Origin: Monoraphidium neglectum
Taxonomy: Eukaryota; Chlorophyta; Chlorophyceae; Sphaeropleales; Selenastraceae
Assembly (NCBI RefSeq): GCF_000611645.1
Contig: NW_014013527.1
Location: 30,103-41,746, forward strand
Length of the DNA stretch: 11,644 nucleotides
Direction: 5' to 3'
Below are positions 1 through 10,000 of the stretch, piece by piece. The notes beneath the pieces were generated by a model. That model was not told the DNA's origin, made no database searches, and saw nothing but the letters and a program-made list of their open reading frames with translations. Position 1 is the first letter of the stretch. Each line of letters starts with the position of its first letter. The translations under genes and the position numbers were made by a program.

Positions 1-2892
<2,892 letters not shown>

Positions 2893-4070
2893 GTTGGCGT
2901 TTTGTATGAAAGGTAAACAATCGAGTCGTACAGGGTGGATTATCACGTCGAACTTGGCAGAAATAGGGATCGGCGTCGCCAAATGCGACTTCGAGTGCTT
3001 CGCTAACGTCTCGAAGTATATTTCGATGAAAGATTTCACGTATGGCTTCAGTAGCATGGCGATCCAGGAGTTGCCACTCGGCACCGCCGGCCGCCGACGG
3101 GGTGCGCCCGTCGCACAGCACTGCTCAACTGCGTGGGAGCGCTGGTCACGTCAACCTAGGCCCAGCCACCTCTCACGACCGCCGTGGCTGCTTCATCGGG
3201 CTGCCCATATTTGCAACTCCACCTGCAACCACTACTGACATGCTGAGCTTACAAATGGCTCACTTAAGTTGCCCTTGGTCAAAAGGTCAACAGGTGGCGC
3301 TTCCAGACAGAGCAAGGCGGCGGCCTCGCCTGGCATTGCCTGGCTGACTTTGGCTGCCCGATAACGTCGGCATCAATCCATCGCAGTGGCCACACGCCTG
3401 ACCAGGTTACATCCCTGACCAGATGTGTCAGCTGCGCCGCTTGAAGAAAACCGTTGAGGGAGACCGGTTCATGCACACAGCGGCCTCACGACCAGGGTAC
3501 ACGTCGCAGCGCGGTGTGCGGCTCAACCTTCAAACTCGCGCTTGCAGGAACAGCATCATGCACGGATTTGCGTATTCAATCATGCAGGGCTGCAGTCGTA
3601 AGCCAGTCGCGCACCAGGGGGCGACGTGCAAATGGGCGTTGTGATACAGGCCGCCAGGGGTAAACATGAGATTCGGAGGGCCTTGGGTTCGACGGTGCAT
3701 AGCAAGATCAGCATAACGGCACTTGGTAAACAGCGCAAACCAGCCATACACCGACTGCTTGGGCGATTGCCTGCTGCACGAGTGCGCACGCACAGTGCGC
3801 CTCTGTCCATCAAAATGCACGAGTCAAAGCCAAAACTCCAGATAGGCAGGAATGGTATTCTGATCAAAGTAATCATATGTGCAGAAACTGAACAAGGGGC
3901 ATTTGAATTAGCATGCACAAGTCCCCTTATGCCAGATAGATGGATACAAAACTGCGGCGCTGCGCGCTTGACACACGACAATGTTTGAGGTCATCCGTTG
4001 CGCTAGTAGATAGATAGAGCGCTTGGTGGCCATGGCGGCCATGCCGGCCTCTGTATGATACCTGTACCAG
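2893..4070. other. Gap between helicase and glycosyltransferase: 5' leader/promoter plus probable 3' UTR
   Basis: No open frame here shows protein family features or a convincing exon structure. The part next to 2892 should hold the helicase 5' UTR and promoter; about 2900-3060 is noticeably more AT-rich than the coding exons. The part next to 4070 should be the 3' UTR of the minus-strand glycosyltransferase. Small open frames of 60-120 codons occur, for instance 3626-3988 on the plus strand, but none has recognisable domains. I see no TATA box, tRNA or other RNA gene. A GGCCATG-type repeat near 4027-4048 and a short GATA repeat near 4005-4016 are the only local repeats I noticed. Confidence 0.6.
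3407..3411 (-). terminator. Candidate algal polyadenylation signal TGTAA for the glycosyltransferase
   Basis: TGTAA, the usual poly(A) signal of chlorophyte algae, reads on the minus strand here, about 660 nt after the glycosyltransferase stop codon. I found no earlier copy between 4070 and this point. A second copy lies at 3249-3253. A five-base word is weak evidence, so this is only a candidate. Confidence 0.25.
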
Positions 4071-5789
4071 CTACACTGCTGCCACGCTGCCGTCGCCGCT
4101 TTGGGGCGGCAGCTTGAGGAGGGAAACAGACACCTTGACGAAGGCGTCCCTGAACGCGGCGTGGTTGGGGTTGCTAATGTGTATGCCCACTTCCCCTGAC
4201 ACGTGACTGTGAAGGATCTTGTAGCTGGTGCGTTGAAAGCGTGGAGGTGGGTGGAGGAGTAAGGCCCAAAAAATCATGCAAGTCAGCAGAGTTCAAGGAT
4301 CCACCCCGATGATTGGGTTATAGTTGCAAAAGGGCAAGCTGCAGGACCAGCCTGATCCCGCGGCGGCCATTGCGGAGACGTCTCCACTCCACGCAAGGCT
4401 GCACCCCACCTCCCTCCCCTCGCACGAGCCCAGCACCCTGACATACTGCGAACAGCTTCTCACCCTTTTTGGGGGGCTGAGATTATGAGGGGCATCTGCC
4501 CGCTGGTCTTCCAGCCCACCAGGCTGAGAAAAATGTCCTCGCCGTTCCAAAACGGGCTGCTGTGGCCCCTCGCAAACGCCTCCGCGAGGGGCGAGTAGTC
4601 GAAGAACGCGCGGCACAGCCGCCGCGTCGCCAGCAAGGCGACGGTGAGAGCTATCGGGTGCCGGCCCGGCGGGACCTCCGCCATGACGTAGCCCGGCCGC
4701 CCCGCCTGCCAGGTGCGCCCGAAGAAGCCGACCAGCGGCGCGTCCGGCGCGGAGCGCTTGGCGGCGACGAGGGCCTGTATGGCGGCGCCTGACAGCAGGA
4801 TGTCGTCGTCTTGCAGGAGGACGAGTTCGTGGCGGGCACGCAGGCAGCCGAGGAACCTGCGTGGAGCGAGGCGAGCGGGGCCGGCACGGGCGTGCAGCTG
4901 CGCGCGTGCAGCGTGCTTGCATGCAAGCATGTGCGTGCGTGTGTGCGCGCGCACACACACGCGCGCATGTGTGTATGTGTGTGCATGCGCCAAAGCGACC
5001 AATAATCAGCTGCGACGCCACGCCCGCCCGGGTCGCGCCTGCTGGTGAGTCCGAAACGCAGGTCTGCGTTGTAATCGATGAGATGGGTGACACGCGGATG
5101 GACATACTGCGGGCCACCAGGCGTGGAGGAGGAGTGATGGAGCAAGTGAGCTTGATCTGCGGGCTTGAGAGCGGGATGGAGCGAGGCCACCAAGGTGCAT
5201 GCCGTGCCATGCGCCCCCCCCCCCCGCTGATCGCCCCCAGCCCATCCAGGCACCCACCTCGAACGTCGTGTCTGGGCGCATGTGCATCAACACCACCTCC
5301 CCGACCAGCGCGGCAGCCACCAGGCCGTCAACGATCTGCTTGACGCTATCTGGCTTGGCCCAGTTCATCACGACCACCGATACCAGGGCGCCCGGCCCCG
5401 GCGCGCCGCCCTTGCCGCCGACGCCGCTCCTGTCTTCCGCCGGGGCGTATGGCTGGCCCGGTTGCGGGCGCTGCAGGTCGACCACTTGCACGTTGGGCCC
5501 GCGTGCCGATGCAGTGGCCGCCGCCGCGCCTTTGCGTGACTGCGGCGGTTTTGCGTCAGCGTCGGCTGCGTGGATCGCCGCCGCCGTCGCCGCCGCCGCC
5601 AGCGAGATGTCTCGAGCCGTCATCACCAGGCGCGTCCTTGCGTCGGCCTCAGACGCGGCCGCCGCGGCCCCATACCCAGGCGCCAAGGCCGCATTTAGGC
5701 GCTGTGCCGTTGGGTACCGCGCGCTGGAGCGAGTGATACGCCCGCGCGCTGAGAAGACCGGCTGAAGCTGGACTTCGTCGGTATAGTCA

Positions 5790-5835
<46 letters not shown>

Positions 5836-6172
5836 GGCGGCTGGTCGTGGTGGCTGTCGTGGTGCTGCCGCTGATGGTTGTCCCTGCACCGCTGATCCTG
5901 GGGCCGCTAGCGCCGTTCCCAACTCCTGAACCAATCTGCCCACTGGAGGATTGCTGTCCATCGACTGCAGTCACGCTGCCATCAGCAGTGCTCGCAAGTG
6001 GCAGCACTGGCAACAGCGCGACGGTGCACCCAGCCGATAGCAGCAACAGCCAGAGCCAGAGCGTGCGGCTGGTGGCTGTGTGCAGCACAGAACAGGGTAC
6101 CTCCACGCGCTGGGGCGTTGAGGGCCCCCGACTTGGCGGGCGTGAGGGCTTGGCCGCTGAGGGTGTTGACAT
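4071..6172 (-). CDS. Type II membrane-anchored GT-A-fold glycosyltransferase (GT64/exostosin-C-like), complete
   Basis: Four exons, 5258-6172, 5039-5106, 4464-4856 and 4071-4224, give 509 residues with stop TAG at 4071-4073. A Pro/Ser/Arg-rich cytosolic tail is followed by one hydrophobic anchor (about 38-60), then a low-complexity stem with Ser14 (114-127) and Ala-rich stretches; this is the layout of Golgi type II glycosyltransferases. The catalytic region starts near residue 264 with VSVVVMNWAKPDSV, like the GT64 opening strand. It continues through LLQDDDILL (DDD 344-346, the DXD-type metal and sugar-nucleotide site), GFFGRTW (371-377) and WNGEDIFLSL (GED 433-435, like the ED of exostosin C-terminal domains), ending in a GIHISNPNHAAFRD block. 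It probably transfers a sugar from a nucleotide donor in the secretory pathway; donor and acceptor cannot be told. Intron 2 appears to use a GC donor. For the last exon, an alternative acceptor at 4206 would remove six residues. The start ATG has G at -3 and is the only one before the anchor. Assigning GT64 is inference from motifs. Confidence 0.8.
4914..4929. repeat. 16-bp perfect palindrome in glycosyltransferase intron 2
   Basis: TGCTTGCATGCAAGCA is its own reverse complement. It abuts the alternating purine/pyrimidine tract that starts at 4927. It could form a cruciform or an RNA hairpin within the intron; no function is known. Confidence 0.85.
4927..4990. repeat. 64-bp perfect alternating purine/pyrimidine tract (Z-DNA-prone)
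   Basis: Every base from 4927 to 4990 alternates purine and pyrimidine, built from GT, GC, CA and AT steps. Its core, 4939-4958, is a perfect 20-bp palindrome GTGTGTGCGCGCGCACACAC. It lies wholly inside intron 2 of the glycosyltransferase. Such GC/CA alternation is the classic left-handed DNA substrate and is also slippage-prone. Confidence 0.9.
5214..5225. repeat. C12/G12 homopolymer in glycosyltransferase intron 1
   Basis: Twelve C on the plus strand, hence twelve G on the transcript, within the 151-bp intron 5107-5257. Together with the G-runs between the GTGGGT donor and this run it gives four or more G-tracts in about 45 nt, a possible G-quadruplex next to the 5' splice site. Confidence 0.85.
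5792..5833 (-). repeat. (AGC)14 trinucleotide repeat encoding poly-Ser
   Basis: Fourteen uninterrupted GCT units on the plus strand are read as AGC on the coding strand and give Ser114-127 in the stem region of the glycosyltransferase. The lack of any synonymous Ser codon marks it as a recent microsatellite expansion. In other frames it gives poly-Ala or poly-Gln, which are artefacts. Confidence 0.95.
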
Positions 6173-6671
6173 GCCGCCAAAACGCGACAGTTGCCGGTGT
6201 CCCCACGATGGTTAGCGCGTGGCAGGGGCGCGATGGTGCAGACTGCTTGCCTCTACAGCACAAAGCACTGCGAAGAACATTATGACAAGACTACACAGTG
6301 CAATCACAGCAGGAACGCCTCGTCCCCCAAACAAGCCGGTGTCGCGAGCACAGGGCGACACGTCCCTGTTCGCAGTCGCCACCCCTTCTCCCGGCCATGA
6401 TCATGTGTTACTTTGTTGTTACGCTGTCGCTGAGCCCGTTTGTGTCCATGGGATGGTCCGAGTGCTTACCCATTCCATGGGACGAGTGACACCGCGTGGT
6501 TGTGTGATCACTATGTCAAGGCTATCAAGTTGAACTTTGTTGATTCGCTTGTGGCAACTTAGTAAGTGCAGAGCCACGATCCACGCGCGCTCTGACAGCA
6601 CCACGCGCATCCAATATGCAGCTTTCAGGGCCGCTGCCTTTACACAGGCAAGAAAACGACGCGTTTAATCC
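6173..6671. promoter_or_regulatory. Divergent promoter region between glycosyltransferase and ABC1K genes
   Basis: The glycosyltransferase start (6172, minus) and the first possible kinase exon (plus) face away from each other with about 500 bp between, or about 900 bp if the kinase begins at 7085. No coding exon is supported here. Both 5' UTRs and core promoters must lie in it. I see no TATA box at an obvious distance. An imperfect inverted repeat at 6446-6480 is the only local structure noticed. Confidence 0.55.
6446..6480. repeat. 11-bp imperfect inverted repeat (hairpin) in the divergent promoter
   Basis: CCATGGGATGG (6446-6456) and CCATTCCATGG (6470-6480) are reverse complements except at one position, separated by 13 bases. 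Both arms contain an NcoI-type CCATGG. It could be a cruciform, a binding site for a dimeric factor, or chance. Confidence 0.6.
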
Positions 6672-6877
6672 ATGCGTCACCGCCGGGGCACGCGGGCCGT
6701 GCACATTGGAAGGCTCAATGGCGGAGACGCGCGCTGCCGCTCCAAGCCCACCACACACGACGCGCCCGCGCGTGCTCCCGCCCCGCACTGCAGGCGCGCC
6801 GCGCGAAGCGAGCCACGGTCGCAGCCGCGCCATGGAAAACACTCCGTGTGTCATTCGCTGCCGGAGCAGGCTGCCAG
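6672..6877 (+). other. Tentative first coding exon of the ABC1K gene (transit-peptide-like)
   Basis: The large kinase exon has no ATG before its conserved part: an in-frame TAA lies at 7062-7064 and the open frame then begins AGC TTG. An upstream exon is therefore needed. An open frame from ATG 6672 reaches donor CCAG|GTGCAC at 6878 in phase 2 and joins acceptor AACAG at 7084 in frame; a CTAAC branch-like word sits at 7061. It encodes 68 Arg- and His-rich residues, compatible with an organelle targeting peptide. A rival model starts at ATG 6718, which has better context (CTCAATGGCG). It uses the same donor in phase 1 and joins acceptor CCAAG at 7104; it encodes an Ala/Pro/Arg-rich leader. Neither is proven; transcript data are needed to choose. 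Confidence 0.35.
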
Positions 6878-7084
6878 GTGCACAAATCGAGGCGGGAGGT
6901 TGGGGCGGCTGCGGGCCAATGCAACATTGCAACGTACAGCACCGTGTGGCCCAGGGTGCTGCTTGCGCACGGCTGTGGTGCTGCAGGCGTGTTATGGGCC
7001 AGGCAGCCAAATACAAACCACGTCGCTTTCAACGGCCTGAACACCATGCTCGCCCATCATCTAACCTGCACGCGAACACAACAG

Positions 7085-10000
7085 CTTGGCTGGCCGCATC
7101 CAAGACCCTGCCACTTGGAGCGGCCTGGAGCCCCATTTCGGATCAAAGGCGGCGCAGCAGCTCGCAGACCAGCTGCTCAGCGGCGCGGCCAGCCTGCCTG
7201 GGGCCCTGCCAGAAGTCCCAGCCCTCTCTGGGAAGCTGCCCAGCCTGCCGCAGCTGCCGCAGCTGCCTGCAGGGGTGAACCTGTCAGGTCTCGCGGATGG
7301 GCTCCCAAAGCTGGACGCATCAGGCCTGGCACAGCGGCTGCCCAACGCGGGCGGCGTGCAGCTGCCGTCAGCGACGGACCTGAAGCTGCCTAGCGTGCAG
7401 CTGCCGAGCGTGCAGCTGCCTAGCGTGCAGCTGCCCGACAAGCTCCCGGACACCTCGGCGGTCTTCGACGCGGTCCGCGGCACTGCCGCATCCGCGGTGG
7501 AAGCTGCTCAGCACCTGCCGGAGGAGGTCGCCGTCCGCATCGCCCTGCTGCAGCAGCTCCTGTCGTCGGCGCCGGACGCGATTGGCGGCTCGTCGGGCGC
7601 CGGCGCGCTCTCCAGCCTCGAGCCGCACTTCGGGACGCGCGCGGCGGAGGCGCTGCTGTCGCAGCTGGGCGCCACCATCGGCGCGCGCGGCGCGCTGCCG
7701 CCCATGATGCAGCTGCCGACGGGCGCGGACGCGATCGCCACCGGGGGCCTCGTGACAGGGGTCGACCCCGCTGACCTGGCGGCAGCGCTGACATCAGCGT
7801 GGGGGACGGCGGGCGACCAGGCCGCCGCCCTGCTGCCGCCGGCCGCGGCCGCCGCGCTAACAGCCGGCGCGGCGGTCGCCGTGCAGCAGCACGCGGTGGT
7901 CGCGGCGGCAGCGGCGGCGCAGGCTGGCTCCCTCGTGGCCGCTGCCGACCAGCTGCGCGCCGCCGCGGCTGCGCTGCCTGACACAGGTTTCGGTGGCGTC
8001 GACTTCCCAACCCTCTGCTTCGCGGCCGCGGGCGCGCTGCTCGCGACCGCCTTGTCCATCCCGCCCCCTGATTACGAGGCGTCGGCGACGGCGCCTGCGC
8101 CCGGCGGCAGCAGCGGCAGCAGTAGCAGGTCCGACCCTCGGGACCCTCCGCTGACTCACGATTACAATCCAGAGGCGATGGCCGCCTACTTCCGCCGCCG
8201 CCCCGTCGCCGTCGCCGCGCGCGCCGCTCGGCTCGCATCCGAGGTCGCGGCGCTGGGGCTGGCGGTCGCGGGGGACTTCGCGACTGGGCGCGTGGCCGCG
8301 AACGAGCGCGCGCGGGCGGAGCAGCTGCGGGGCGCGATCGAGCGGCTGGGGCCGGCATACGTGAAGGTTGCGCAGGTAAGGCGGGCAGGGACCCATCACA
8401 CGTGCTGGCAGCGCTGGGGGTCCGCGCTCGCGCCCGCGACAGGCCTGCAAGGATCGCAACGCTGCCGCACCGCAGCAAACACAGCCCACAAGACCGCGTC
8501 CGGTAAAAAGGCCTGCTTTTTGCGCGCTTCCCGCCCACACCCTTGGCCCTCAGGCACCCTCTTCACCCCTTGATCTGCCTGTCCCTCCCTCACTCCTTTC
8601 CCCAGGCGCTGTCCACGCGCGTGGACCTGCTGTCGCCGGCCTATTTTGAGCAGATCCAGCTGCTGCAGGACAGGGTGCCGCCTTTCCCCTGCGACGAGGC
8701 CAAGGCGGTGAGGCCGCGCTCGGCGCAAAGAAGCGCATCTTCTGGCGCTGGACGCACGCTATGCGCAAGCAGCAGGGGGTGTCGGCGTTGTGTTTGCGAC
8801 CGGCGACGCCGCAATCGGCAAAGTTTGCCAGGACAATTTGCAAACCGAGCTGCCGGCCGGGGTTGAGCTGCCAGGGGCTGTCTTTCGTGAGCTGGCGCGC
8901 ACCTGTGTCATCCCCCTGACCCCTGGCACGAGTTACACAAGGCGCCCGATACAGCCGGCACGCCTCGTCCCCCCTCCTCTCGTCGCCCCGCAGGCCATGG
9001 CGGAGGCGTTTGGCCGCCCTGTGGAGGAGGTTTTCTCGCGCCTGTCGCCGCGCCCCGTGGCGGCGGCGTCGCTGGGCCAGGTGTACCGCGCCACGCTGGT
9101 GCCGCAGCTGGGCGGCGGCGAGGTGGCCGTCAAGGTGCGACATGGAGCTTTGTCGAGCTTTGTGAAGGCGGAGCCCCTGAGGGCCCCAATGACCAGCTGA
9201 CGCCACCCACCCTCACTGGCCCTGGACGCTTGCAACCACAACTGCCATTGCATGACACCATCCACCCTGCGTCTTCCCTCCACGCTCCCTTGACCCACAT
9301 AGAGACTGACCCCACCAGAGCGTCACGCCCATGGCCACCTCACTCGCTTGTATGCACGTGCGAATTCACGCAAAATCAGTCTCAACCCTCCACGCTAAAC
9401 ACAAAATTTTCACAGACCCCTTCCACTTGTGTTAACACACACTCACACACACAAACACATCCACACACATCCACACACACTCAACTCTCTACAGGTGCAG
9501 CGCCCTGGTGTGCTGGAGCAGGTGGCCCTCGACCTGTACCTGATGCGCCAGGTGGCGGTGCAAATTGGGAAGCTGCCCGACGTCAACACGGACTGGGCGT
9601 CACTCATTGACAACTGGGCCGTGCGGTGAGGGGGCATAAATGAATGTCTGAGGGACTGCGAGAGACATCCAAGCTTCATAGTGCACTTTCTTTCCGTCCA
9701 GCTGTCACTCTCATGTTGAAGCCGATCAAGAGGCAGAGGTTGAGGCGCCACCTGATTCGGGCAGCGGCAGCCAGTATGAGGTCCCATTTTTGGAGTGTAT
9801 TCCATACAGACCCTTGGTTACACCATCAGCGTGGTCCACCACCACCCCGACCCCGCAGCTTCCTGCACGAGATGGACTACGCGAGGGAGGCCCAGAATGC
9901 GCTGACCTGGCGGGGGCAGATGGCGGCCGCGGGCGTGGACGGTGTCACCATCGCGGAGCCGGTCGCGGCGCTGTGCACCGGCACGGTGCTCACCACCGAG

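Larger units (their letters stand above)
4857..5038 (-). other. Probable GC-AG intron (glycosyltransferase intron 2)
   Basis: The conserved blocks before and after (DYNADLRFGLTS and FLGCLRARHELVLLQDDD) join in phase only if exon 2 ends AGCAG at 5039 and the intron starts GCGCGA, with acceptor CACGCAG at 4857. The joined codon is AG+G, Arg. No GT near this point gives a phase-compatible junction that keeps the protein block intact. GCGCGA equals the local GTGCGA donor (kinase intron at 9135) with T changed to C. Confidence 0.7.

Noticed and set aside
3685..3705. GGTTCGA resembling a tRNA T-loop
   Set aside because: The flanking bases do not form a five-pair T stem and no D arm, anticodon arm or acceptor stem fits.
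3626..3988. Plus-strand 120-codon open frame
   Set aside because: No recognisable motifs, no splice logic and it falls in the likely 3' UTR of the minus-strand gene.
5695..5961. Minus-strand frame with poly-Ala tract
   Set aside because: It is the repeat (AGC)14 read in another frame; the Ser frame is the one continuous with the membrane anchor and catalytic domain.
7086..7088. TTG as start codon of the kinase
   Set aside because: A nuclear eukaryotic gene is very unlikely to start at TTG; a CAACAG acceptor directly precedes it, so it is internal to an exon.
7420..8538. Minus-strand 372-codon open frame antisense to the kinase
   Set aside because: Arg/Ala/Pro-rich shadow of the GC-rich kinase exon; the plus strand carries clear ABC1K homology and matching splice phases.
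8708..8993. Open frame continuing through kinase intron (from 8790)
   Set aside because: The intron is 286 bp, so retention would shift frame, and the clean GTGAGG/CCGCAG sites join two conserved ABC1K blocks directly.
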